Origin: Muribaculaceae bacterium
GTDB lineage: Bacteria; Bacteroidota; Bacteroidia; Bacteroidales; Muribaculaceae
Direction: 5' to 3'
Length of the DNA stretch: 14,597 nt
Assembly: GCA_021443235.1 (NCBI GenBank)
Contig: JABUUJ010000014.1
Coordinates: 67,718 to 82,314 of the forward strand
Shown here: one piece after another, positions 8,533 to 14,561 of the stretch
Layout: each line of letters begins with the position of its first letter
Position numbering within the stretch: position 1 is the first letter of the stretch
Translations under genes and position numbers: made by a program
Notes under the pieces: model-generated
What the model was told of the DNA's origin: nothing
Seen by the model: only the letters and a program-made list of their open reading frames with translations
Databases searched by the model: none

Positions 8533-9486
8533 ATGGGAATTTTTAGTTTTTTTACAAAAGAAAAAAAGGAGACGCTTGATAAAGGCTTGGAGAAAACCAA
8601 GGAAGGCGTTTTTTCAAAGTTGGCACGCGTGATTTCGGGCAAGTCGACTATTGACGAGGAAGTGCTCGACGACCTGGAGGAGGTTTTTGTTACAAGTGAC
8701 GTGGGCGTGCCCACCACAATCAAGATTCTTGACCGCATCCAAGAGCGCGTGAAAGTTGATAAATATGTAAACACCAGCGAGTTGAACGACTTGCTATGTG
8801 ACGAGATAACCAAGATGCTTGCCGATAACAACAACGCTGGCATGGCCGATTTTAATGTTGCCGAGGACAAAAAACCTTATGTTATAATGGTGGTGGGTGT
8901 GAATGGAGTGGGCAAGACCACGACCATTGGCAAACTTGCATATCAATTCAAAAAGGCCGGCAATAAGGTTGTGCTTGGAGCCGCCGACACCTATCGTGCC
9001 GCTGCCGACGAGCAGCTTGAGATTTGGGGGAAACGTGTTGATGTGCACGTGATTAAGCATCGCATGGGCACCGACCCGGCATCGGTAGCGTTCGACGCCG
9101 TATCATCGGCCAAAGCTCAGGGCGCCGATGTTGTGATTATTGACACTGCGGGCCGCTTGCACAACAATGTGGGCCTGATGCGTGAGCTCACAAAGATTAA
9201 AGACGTGATGCGCCGGATTATTCCCGAAGCGCCACACGAGATTCTGTTGGTACTTGACGGTTCTACTGGGCAAAATGCCTTTGAGCAGGCCAAGCAGTTT
9301 GTGGCTGCTACCGAGGTCAATGCGCTTGCTGTCACCAAGCTTGACGGCACAGCCAAGGGCGGTGTGGTGATTGGTATCAGTGATCAGTTCCAAATACCGG
9401 TGAAATATATCGGTTTGGGTGAGGGAATGGAAGACCTCCAAATCTTCCGCAAAGAGGAGTTTGTGAGAAGTTTGTTTGGTAAGTGA
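8533..9486 (+). CDS. ftsY: Signal recognition particle receptor FtsY
   Basis: SRP-family GTPase that docks SRP-ribosome-nascent chain complexes at the SecYEG translocon in the inner membrane. The 317-residue NG-domain protein contains the P-loop GVNGVGKTT (122-130), the insertion-box/G2 motif DTYRAAA (152-158), DTAGR (204-208), TKLDGTAKGG (268-277) and the closing GLGE (294-297) before the family-typical DLQIFRKEEFVRSLF. The acidic A domain of E. coli FtsY is absent; only a short charged N-terminus (MGIFSFFTKEKKE) precedes the N domain, as is common outside Proteobacteria. I chose the ATG at 8533 because it follows the promoter box and matches the family start. Its stop overlaps the rimO start in a GTGA arrangement. 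Confidence 0.97.
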   Translation: MGIFSFFTKEKKETLDKGLEKTKEGVFSKLARVISGKSTIDEEVLDDLEEVFVTSDVGVPTTIKILDRIQERVKVDKYVNTSELNDLLCDEITKMLADNNNAGMADFNVAEDKKPYVIMVVGVNGVGKTTTIGKLAYQFKKAGNKVVLGAADTYRAAADEQLEIWGKRVDVHVIKHRMGTDPASVAFDAVSSAKAQGADVVIIDTAGRLHNNVGLMRELTKIKDVMRRIIPEAPHEILLVLDGSTGQNAFEQAKQFVAATEVNALAVTKLDGTAKGGVVIGISDQFQIPVKYIGLGEGMEDLQIFRKEEFVRSLFGK

Positions 9487-10781
9487 GAAAGAATAAAATA
9501 GATATAATCTCGTTGGGGTGCTCTAAGAATCTTGTTGATTCAGAGCACCTTATTCGCCAATTTCAAGCTGCTGGCTATACCATTGAGCACAATCCGGCAC
9601 GCGTGAATGGCGAAATCGTGGTTGTCAACACATGTGGCTTTATTCGCGACGCTCAGGAAGAGTCGATCAACACTATCCTTGAACTGGGCGAGGCAAAGCG
9701 CAAGGGCAAAATCAGGAAACTGATTGTGATGGGATGCCTTGCCGAGCGCTTTATGGCCGATTTAATCGATGCCTTGCCCGAGGTTGACCGCTTCTTTGGC
9801 AAGTTTAACTGGACCGAAATGCTCGATTACTTGGGCAAGTCGTATAATGCTGATATTGCCAACGAGCGTTTCCTTACAACCCCGCCACACTATGCATTCC
9901 TTAAAATCTCGGAAGGCTGCAATAGGTTTTGCGCTTTTTGCGCCATACCGCTCATTACGGGGCGTCATCGTTCGGTTCCCATGGAGATGTTGCTCGATGA
10001 GGTGCGGCATCTAGTGGCCAAGGGCGTGAAAGAGTTTAATGTGATTGCACAGGACCTTTCCTCCTATGGCCTTGACCTTTACGGGAAGATGATGTTGCCA
10101 AATTTAATCGATGAAATGGCACAAATCGAGGGCGTAAAGTGGATTAGGTTGCACTATGCCTACCCCACTCAGTTCCCTTACGAAATATTGCCTGTGATGG
10201 CGCGCCACAGTAATGTGTGTAACTATCTCGACATTGCATTGCAGCACATTAGCGACAAGGTGCTGGGCAATATGCGCCGCCACATTGGTAAGGAAGAGAC
10301 TCTGGCACTCATCGAGCGACTGCGCAACGAGGTGCCCGGCATACACGTCCGCACTACGCTCATGGTGGGATTCCCCGGAGAGGGAGAGGATGAGTTCCAA
10401 GAGTTAATGAACTTTGTGCGCGAGGCACGCTTTGAACGCATGGGAGCGTTTGCTTACAGCGAGGAGGCAGGCACATACGCCGAGAAGAACTTTGATGATA
10501 TTATACCTCAGGAAGTTAAGAACAACCGTTTGCAGCAAATCATGGATTTGCAAGAGGAGATTTCACAAGAGATTCAGGATGCCAAGGTTGGCAAGACCTT
10601 CACGGTGGTGATTGACCGTGAGGACGAAGACTACTATGTGGGCCGCACTCAATATGACTCACCCGAGGTTGACCCCGAGGTGCTTATCGAGAAAACGCAA
10701 GAATTGAGGGTGGGAGAGTTCTACGAAGTGACAATCGTCCAAGCGCTACCATTTGAGCTGATAGGCAAAGTCGTATCATAA
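9483..10781 (+). CDS. rimO: Ribosomal protein S12 methylthiotransferase RimO
   Basis: Radical-SAM enzyme that adds a methylthio group to a conserved Asp of ribosomal protein S12. The N-terminal MTTase domain supplies three cluster cysteines: Cys13 (SLGCSKNLVDSE), Cys51 (VVNTCGF) and Cys85 (MGCLAER). The radical-SAM core has C146-xxx-C150-xx-C153 in EGCNRFCAFC. The C-terminal TRAM domain covers about residues 365-432. SLGCSKNLVDSE favours RimO over the tRNA-modifying relatives MiaB and MtaB. At 432 residues it is full length. The start is a GTG at 9483 overlapping the ftsY stop; no nearby ATG keeps the conserved N-terminus. Translation is therefore probably coupled to ftsY. Confidence 0.96.
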   Translation: MRKNKIDIISLGCSKNLVDSEHLIRQFQAAGYTIEHNPARVNGEIVVVNTCGFIRDAQEESINTILELGEAKRKGKIRKLIVMGCLAERFMADLIDALPEVDRFFGKFNWTEMLDYLGKSYNADIANERFLTTPPHYAFLKISEGCNRFCAFCAIPLITGRHRSVPMEMLLDEVRHLVAKGVKEFNVIAQDLSSYGLDLYGKMMLPNLIDEMAQIEGVKWIRLHYAYPTQFPYEILPVMARHSNVCNYLDIALQHISDKVLGNMRRHIGKEETLALIERLRNEVPGIHVRTTLMVGFPGEGEDEFQELMNFVREARFERMGAFAYSEEAGTYAEKNFDDIIPQEVKNNRLQQIMDLQEEISQEIQDAKVGKTFTVVIDREDEDYYVGRTQYDSPEVDPEVLIEKTQELRVGEFYEVTIVQALPFELIGKVVS

Positions 10782-10787
10782 AGAAAA

Positions 10788-10814
10788 CGAGACCCAAATC
10801 ACATCTTGGTCTCG
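10788..10814. terminator. Bidirectional terminator between rimO and the convergent membrane-protein gene
   Basis: CGAGACC (10788-10794) and GGTCTCG (10808-10814) form a perfect 7-bp stem with a 13-base loop. On the plus strand it is followed by CTTTCTTTTTCTT, ending the ftsY-rimO transcript 6 bases after the rimO stop. On the minus strand it is followed by TTTTCTTT, ending the exonuclease/membrane-protein transcript. One arm and part of the loop are also the last codons of the minus-strand gene. Confidence 0.8.
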
Positions 10815-11071
10815 CTTTCTTTTTCTTGGTTGTCGTCCTCGTTATATGTTGTGTAAGACTCGCTGATGCGTTTGTCACGCTCTTGCCTGATTTTGTCGCG
10901 CTTTCGCAATACCCAGTAAAGGATGGCAATAATGAGCAGGCTTGCCCCCAATATACCAAAGTAAAACGTATAGTTGCCGGCTTTCAAGTGCGAGCGGCCA
11001 ACATAGGCCATCACTGCCAGATAGACGAGCAAAGCCGCCGGCAGGAGTGTAGTTTTATTTGTCTTCTTCAT
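10799..11071 (-). CDS. Small two-helix membrane protein of unknown function
   Basis: I do not recognise this 90-residue protein. It has two hydrophobic segments, about residues 8-25 (LLPAALLVYLAVMAYVG) and 35-56 (TFYFGILGASLLIIAILYWVL). They are separated by a short polar loop and followed by a strongly charged tail (RKRDKIRQERDKR, then an acidic end). By the positive-inside rule the basic stretch after helix 2, and the Lys-rich N-terminus, should be cytoplasmic, giving a hairpin topology. I start it at the ATG at 11071; a TTG two codons upstream is possible. It overlaps the upstream exonuclease gene by 17 bases, so the two are probably coupled. Its last codons form part of the shared terminator. 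Confidence 0.8.
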   Translation of the reverse strand: MKKTNKTTLLPAALLVYLAVMAYVGRSHLKAGNYTFYFGILGASLLIIAILYWVLRKRDKIRQERDKRISESYTTYNEDDNQEKESETKM

Positions 11072-11684
11072 CTTCAATAATGCTAAAAAATGGCGATTCC
11101 TCGGGAATGAATTCGCCCGATGTAAGACGCTTGTATATGTTGATGCACGCCCATGCGTCGATAGCGGCGTAGCGTTTCTGTGCTTCGCTCAGTTCGTCAG
11201 CTTCCCAATTGCTCAGTTGCTGCCCCTTGGAAATGCGCTCGCCAAAGAGTATGGCATAGATTTTCTGTAGGCTTATGTCAACTATGTGCTTTTCTTTTGC
11301 CAGAATCTGAACGTCAACAAATCCTTCGGGGTCAATATCAACAAGGCGGCGCAGCGAGTTCACGTCGTCGTGAACCGAGAGTCCAACCTTCAGGCGCTCG
11401 GGATCCTCAATATATTCTTGCAATTTTACCGGCATACCTATCTTGTTGAGTCTAAACAGGAAACTGTCGTCGGGCGTTGACAGTTGCAGCAAGGCAACCT
11501 TATGCGAGTGTCCCTTTTTAAACGTAGGACGGGTCTCGGTGTCAAAGCCCACAATATCGCACTTGCGCAAGATGCGTATGGCACTTGCGACCTGCGACAT
11601 GTGGTCGACGACATAAATGTTGCCTGGATGCATTACAACTGGCATATCGGCCAGCAAATCTTTATTTATAGATATCTTATACAT
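11055..11684 (-). CDS. RNase D-like 3'-5' exonuclease (DEDDy family)
   Basis: The 209-residue protein is a single DEDDy exonuclease domain. Exo I is Asp48-x-Glu50 in VGFDTETRP. Exo II is likely an Asp in LSVHDDVNSL (Asp106 or 107). Exo III is Tyr172-xxx-Asp176 in RYAAIDAWAC, preceded by the usual LSNWEADELSEAQ. It lacks the HRDC domains of true RNase D, so the substrate (structured RNA 3' ends or DNA) cannot be assigned and I give no symbol. The frame stays open to an ATG at 11750, but that extension spans the promoter; the ATG at 11684 lies about 19 bases after the predicted transcription start and is the likely start. It overlaps the downstream membrane-protein gene by 17 bases. Confidence 0.92.
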   Translation of the reverse strand: MYKISINKDLLADMPVVMHPGNIYVVDHMSQVASAIRILRKCDIVGFDTETRPTFKKGHSHKVALLQLSTPDDSFLFRLNKIGMPVKLQEYIEDPERLKVGLSVHDDVNSLRRLVDIDPEGFVDVQILAKEKHIVDISLQKIYAILFGERISKGQQLSNWEADELSEAQKRYAAIDAWACINIYKRLTSGEFIPEESPFFSIIEDEEDK

Positions 11685-11708
11685 TGACTTTGATTGCCAT
11701 TGCGACTG

Positions 11709-11739
11709 CAAAGATACTGTAATCCTTTCAAAGTGCAAA
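11709..11739 (-). promoter_or_regulatory. Bacteroidota-type promoter for the exonuclease gene
   Basis: On the minus strand TTTG (11739-11736), a 19-base spacer and TATCTTTG (11716-11709) match both consensus elements. The predicted start is near 11704, giving a leader of about 20 bases before the ATG at 11684. The promoter lies inside the upstream open extension of the frame and so decides the start codon. Confidence 0.8.
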
Positions 11740-11779
11740 ATCTTATTCAAAAAAACATTGTAATTTTCTTTCCTATTTT

Positions 11780-11811
11780 TTTGTGTGTTAACTCAATTGG
11801 CAGTAACTTTG
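11780..11811 (+). promoter_or_regulatory. Bacteroidota-type promoter for the MerR-type regulator
   Basis: TTTG at 11780-11783, a 20-base spacer and TAACTTTG at 11804-11811 match the consensus. The predicted start is about 11816, leaving roughly 20 bases before the ATG at 11838. It is arranged back to back with the exonuclease promoter, with about 40 bases between the two -33 elements. Confidence 0.8.
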
Positions 11812-11837
11812 CAAGAAATACTTTAACTGAAATATCT

Positions 11838-12179
11838 ATGCAGGAATTTGACAAGAAATATTACAAGATAGGCGACGTGGCCGAAATTCTGGGTATTCCT
11901 ATGAGTACTTTACGTTACTGGGAATCTCAGTTCACCATTATTAAACCTCGTCGCAACGCTAAAAACGTGCGTTTCTACACCCCCAACGACATAGAGACTA
12001 TCCGCAAGGTTTATTATCTGGTCAAGGAGAAAGGGCTCAAACTCGATGCGGCACAAGAGCAGATAAGAGTTAATCGTGACGGCGTGGATAAACGCTTTGA
12101 GGTCGTTGAGAAGCTAAAAGTGATTAAAGCTGACCTACAAGAGCTGATAAAATCTCTCGACCAGGTGCGACAAAGCTAA
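11838..12179 (+). CDS. Small MerR-family transcriptional regulator
   Basis: A 113-residue protein with an N-terminal MerR-type winged helix-turn-helix: YYKIGDVAEILGIPMSTLRYWE (8-29), then a wing with the family R-x-Y signature (NVRFYTPNDIETIRKVYYL). After the DNA-binding domain there is only a short helical stretch (about 85-110), probably the antiparallel dimerisation coil, and no effector domain. There is no cysteine in the protein, which argues against a metal- or redox-sensing MerR member. The ATG at 11838 follows a good promoter; the frame extends upstream to 11694 but that would read through the promoter. It is monocistronic, ending at a strong hairpin. Targets are unknown; the divergent exonuclease operon is a candidate because the promoters share 153 bases. 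Confidence 0.9.
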   Translation: MQEFDKKYYKIGDVAEILGIPMSTLRYWESQFTIIKPRRNAKNVRFYTPNDIETIRKVYYLVKEKGLKLDAAQEQIRVNRDGVDKRFEVVEKLKVIKADLQELIKSLDQVRQS

Positions 12180-12204
12180 CGATTGTTGTGAAGCGCATTA
12201 CAAA

Positions 12205-12240
12205 AAAAATAGATAGACATCATGGTGCCTATCTATTTTT
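12205..12240. terminator. Bidirectional terminator between the MerR-type gene and the DUF3127 gene
   Basis: A 12-bp perfect inverted repeat, AAAAATAGATAG (12205-12216) and CTATCTATTTTT (12229-12240), has further possible pairs towards a small ATG-containing loop. The stem ends in a run of T on either strand, so it can terminate both convergent genes. Confidence 0.9.
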
Positions 12241-12261
12241 ATATACCTGTAAACTGACGAC

Positions 12262-12678
12262 TTAGAACGGAAGATCGTCACTATTTTCTTTCTCTTGAAG
12301 GTTCTCGGCAGATGGGGCGGGGGCATCGTTATCCTGGGGAGGTGCAGGTTGAGAGGCTGGAGCCTGCTGGTATTGAGGCTGTGCTGCGGCGCCTTGAGCG
12401 GGAGCATTTTGGTTAGCCGCTTCGGCCTTCCATCCACGAATGTTGGTGTACCATTTCCCGTTGTACTCTCGGCTTTCGATGTCAAAACTCAATGTAATCA
12501 TTTGTCCCACTTCCAGTGGATACTGGTTAACCCGCTCACCGAAGAAGTCGAAATGAACTTTTTTGGGATAAGGATCGACCGTCTCTAATACATACTCTTG
12601 CTTGCTCCACTGCTTTCCTGCTTGGCTTGTGCCTGACTGAAGGGGCAGTTTATGAGTAATTTTACCTGTTACTTCCAT
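12262..12678 (-). CDS. DUF3127 protein with an SSB-like C-terminal tip
   Basis: The 138-residue protein starts with a DUF3127 domain (about 1-84; MEVTGKITHKLP, SGTSQAGKQWSKQEYVLET, SFDIESREYNGKWYTNIRGWK), a family common in Bacteroidota with a probable OB-like fold. A flexible Ala/Pro/Gln-rich linker (85-130) follows, and the protein ends in the acidic-hydrophobic tip NSDDLPF. The layout of small beta domain, disordered linker and DD-x-PF end is that of single-stranded DNA-binding proteins, whose tip recruits repair and replication partners. The N-terminal sequence is not that of a canonical SSB. I infer a nucleic-acid-binding, SSB-like role; no function has been shown. It is monocistronic with its own promoter and terminator. 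Confidence 0.85.
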   Translation of the reverse strand: MEVTGKITHKLPLQSGTSQAGKQWSKQEYVLETVDPYPKKVHFDFFGERVNQYPLEVGQMITLSFDIESREYNGKWYTNIRGWKAEAANQNAPAQGAAAQPQYQQAPASQPAPPQDNDAPAPSAENLQEKENSDDLPF

Positions 12679-12726
12679 AAATGTTTGATTTATTTTGTTT
12701 TAAAATTTTTTCTTAAATTGTAAATG

Positions 12727-12758
12727 CAAAGTTACAGAAACATTTTTGTTTGTCCAAA
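12727..12758 (-). promoter_or_regulatory. Bacteroidota-type promoter for the DUF3127 gene
   Basis: On the minus strand TTTG (12758-12755), a 20-base spacer and TAACTTTG (12734-12727) match the consensus. The predicted start is near 12722, giving an A/T-rich leader of about 43 bases before the ATG at 12678. Confidence 0.8.
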
Positions 12759-12819
12759 TTAATTTCAAACATATTTTTTATAATATTACGGGTCATTTTT
12801 GTTTTTATCACTTAGCATC

Positions 12820-12850
12820 TTGTGAAAATTGAAAAATTGTACTAATTTTG
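12820..12850 (+). promoter_or_regulatory. Bacteroidota-type promoter abutting the trmN6 start codon
   Basis: TTG at 12820-12822, a 20-base spacer and TAATTTTG at 12843-12850 match the consensus. The final G of the box is only 6 bases before the A of the ATG at 12856, so transcription should start at or within about 2 bases of that codon. This also excludes the upstream in-frame TTG at 12829. Confidence 0.75.
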
Positions 12851-12855
12851 TTATC

Positions 12856-13551
12856 ATGTTTAGGTTTAAGCAATTTAGCGTTGAGCACGACCGCAGTTCG
12901 ATGAAGGTTGGCACTGATGGCGTGCTGCTTGGAGCATGGTGTGACGTTACTGGCGCACGACGGGCCCTTGATGTGGGCACAGGCAGTGGTGTGATTGCCC
13001 TCATGCTGGCGCAGCGTGCACCAGGCTTGATAGTTGATGCCATTGACATTGACCACGACAGTGTCGTTGAGGCTCAAGGCAACTTTAGCCACAGCCCATG
13101 GGGTTACCGCCTATGTGCCATTGAGGGCGATTTTAGCACAATGGAGTTGCCCGAAAAATATGATATAATCGTTTCCAATCCTCCTTTTTTCACCAACGGG
13201 GTTCTGCCACCGTTGCATCAGCGCATGAATGCCCGTCACACGCAGTCGCTCACTTATGGACAACTGCTTTCAAGGGCGCAATCGTTACTAACAAATGCTG
13301 GAAAAATATCGTTTATTTCGCCCGCCGATGTTGCTGATGTAATACTTGAGACTTGCTCAGACAACAATTTATATATCAGTAAAATTACCGAAGTGATTTC
13401 GGTTAAAAATACACCTCCTAAGCGGCTACTATGGGAAATGACCAATGTGGAGTGTGTGACGAGTAGGGGAGTGCTGACCATTGAAAACACTCCCGGCGAC
13501 TTCACTGAAGAATATCGTGAACTGTGCCGTGATTTCTATCTGAAATTTTAA
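12856..13551 (+). CDS. trmN6: tRNA1(Val) (adenine(37)-N6)-methyltransferase, TrmN6/YfiC type
   Basis: An SAM-dependent methyltransferase of 231 residues that, by family, methylates N6 of A37 next to the anticodon of tRNA-Val. The N-terminus FRFKQFSVEHDRSSMKVGTD closely follows E. coli YfiC (FKQFFVAHDRCAMKVGTDG). SAM motif I is DVGTGSGV (39-46), an acidic loop follows at DAIDID (61-66), and the N6-adenine signature NPPF is at 108-111. The ATG at 12856 fits both the family start and the promoter. The gene is monocistronic and convergent with the dihydrouridine synthase gene, with 9 bases between the stops and no strong terminator. The exact tRNA target is inferred from the family; some homologues methylate other RNAs. 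Confidence 0.92.
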   Translation: MFRFKQFSVEHDRSSMKVGTDGVLLGAWCDVTGARRALDVGTGSGVIALMLAQRAPGLIVDAIDIDHDSVVEAQGNFSHSPWGYRLCAIEGDFSTMELPEKYDIIVSNPPFFTNGVLPPLHQRMNARHTQSLTYGQLLSRAQSLLTNAGKISFISPADVADVILETCSDNNLYISKITEVISVKNTPPKRLLWEMTNVECVTSRGVLTIENTPGDFTEEYRELCRDFYLKF

Positions 13552-13560
13552 TGCCTGAAT

Positions 13561-14484
13561 TTAGTCGTTGACTACGCTGTTAATTGCATCGTGAGCCGCA
13601 GTGGTGTATTGTGACAGGTTGTGGCTTTTCTTGATGGCTTTTCGAGCTTTGCGGTCGGCTTCGGGCAGGAAAATCTCCCACAAGTTTTTCAACTTGGTAA
13701 CGAGTTGCGCCTCGCCGCCATTCAGTCTCTCACTGTAGCATTGCACAAGCATATCGTGGAATTGCGGCAGATTAGACTTTGTCTCGGGAGCAAACGCATA
13801 GGGTCTTGCTACAAGACCGCGCCCTATCATTATCCCTTTTAGCATGGGGAATTGCTGAATTAACGCGTTGAAATCGTCGACTGTCTCAACATTTCCGCTG
13901 AACATCACCGGGAAAGGACACGCCTCGATAAAGCGAGCAGCTTGCTCCATGTCAAGGTCACCTTTATATTGTTGTGTGCCTACTCTGGGGTGGATGGCGA
14001 CATGCAGCGGTTTGATTGCGGCGAGGACATCGAGTGCCCGAACCCACTGGTCGTTGGCATCCCATCCCAGTCGCATCTTAGCCGTGTAGCTCACTCCCTC
14101 AACCGTTGTTAGTGCTTCAAGCATTTTAGCCAATTCATCGGGATATTTCAGCAATCCGGCTCCTTTGTGCCTGTGGGCAACAGGAGGGTGCGGGCATCCT
14201 AAGTTGATGTCTATCACATTGTAGCCCAGGCCTCGGATAGTGGTCGCAAGACTTACGGCTTCTTGTGGTGCACTTGCGAGCAATTGAGGCCTAATGACAG
14301 CCACTGCGTTGTTGCTGGGCGAGATATCGTTGATGTCGCGGTTTCTGATTGCGCCGTGATCAATGCGCATAAATGGTGCGCAATAAACGTCAACGCCGCC
14401 AAAGCACTGGCTGTGCGCGTTGCGCCAAATATGGTCGGTGTAGCCTTGCAGTGGAGCGCTAATTTTAAGACAATCGGTGTTCAT
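13561..14484 (-). CDS. tRNA-dihydrouridine synthase
   Basis: FMN-dependent reductase that converts uridine to dihydrouridine in tRNA, 307 residues. The TIM-barrel signatures are in order: SAPLQGYTDHIWR (9-21) near the N-terminus, DINLGCP (92-98) with catalytic Cys97, KMRLGW (136-141), the IHPR segment (164-167) where most Dus proteins have HGR, SGNV (196-199) and IGRGLVARPYAF (220-231) for flavin phosphate binding. A helical tRNA-binding domain follows. Which D-loop position it modifies cannot be told, so I give no dusA/B/C symbol. The start at 14484 lies 6 bases after a -7 box. Its 3' end faces trmN6 across 9 bases. Confidence 0.93.
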   Translation of the reverse strand: MNTDCLKISAPLQGYTDHIWRNAHSQCFGGVDVYCAPFMRIDHGAIRNRDINDISPSNNAVAVIRPQLLASAPQEAVSLATTIRGLGYNVIDINLGCPHPPVAHRHKGAGLLKYPDELAKMLEALTTVEGVSYTAKMRLGWDANDQWVRALDVLAAIKPLHVAIHPRVGTQQYKGDLDMEQAARFIEACPFPVMFSGNVETVDDFNALIQQFPMLKGIMIGRGLVARPYAFAPETKSNLPQFHDMLVQCYSERLNGGEAQLVTKLKNLWEIFLPEADRKARKAIKKSHNLSQYTTAAHDAINSVVND

Positions 14485-14489
14485 GACTA

Positions 14490-14497
14490 CAAAGTTA
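14490..14497 (-). promoter_or_regulatory. -7 promoter box abutting the dihydrouridine synthase start codon
   Basis: On the minus strand TAACTTTG (14497-14490) matches TAnnTTTG. Its last G is 6 bases before the A of the ATG at 14484, so the transcript should be leaderless or nearly so. No TTTG or TTG occurs at the -33 position (about 14517-14522). Confidence 0.6.
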
Positions 14498-14514
14498 CAA
14501 AAAACTGCTTGAAT

Positions 14515-14561
14515 TTAGCGATTTCACTGTTACAAATCACTAAATATGTTAAAAAATCACT
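14515..14561. repeat. Three AAATCACT half-sites upstream of the dihydrouridine synthase promoter
   Basis: AAATCACT occurs at 14534-14541 and 14554-14561, exactly 20 bases apart. An inverted copy with one change, AGCGATTT, is at 14517-14524. The first two form an imperfect inverted repeat (14515-14524 against 14534-14543, one mismatch in 10) around a 9-base centre. The inverted copy covers the place where the -33 box is missing. This may be an operator or activator site, but the region is A/T-rich and chance is possible. Confidence 0.35.

Noticed and set aside
11685..11750. 22-codon extension of the exonuclease from the ATG at 11750
   Set aside because: It spans the -33 and -7 boxes of the gene's own promoter; the ATG at 11684 fits better.
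11694..11837. 48-codon extension of the MerR-type regulator
   Set aside because: It reads through the divergent promoter region and precedes the conserved start of the DNA-binding domain.
12262..12678. Calling the DUF3127 gene ssb
   Set aside because: Only the tail resembles SSB. The N-terminal domain lacks the canonical SSB sequence, so the symbol would mislead.
13562..13574. Small inverted repeat TAGTC/GACTA between trmN6 and the dihydrouridine synthase gene as a shared terminator
   Set aside because: The stem is 5 bp, lies in the last codons of the minus-strand gene and has no T-run. I cannot support a terminator between these convergent genes.
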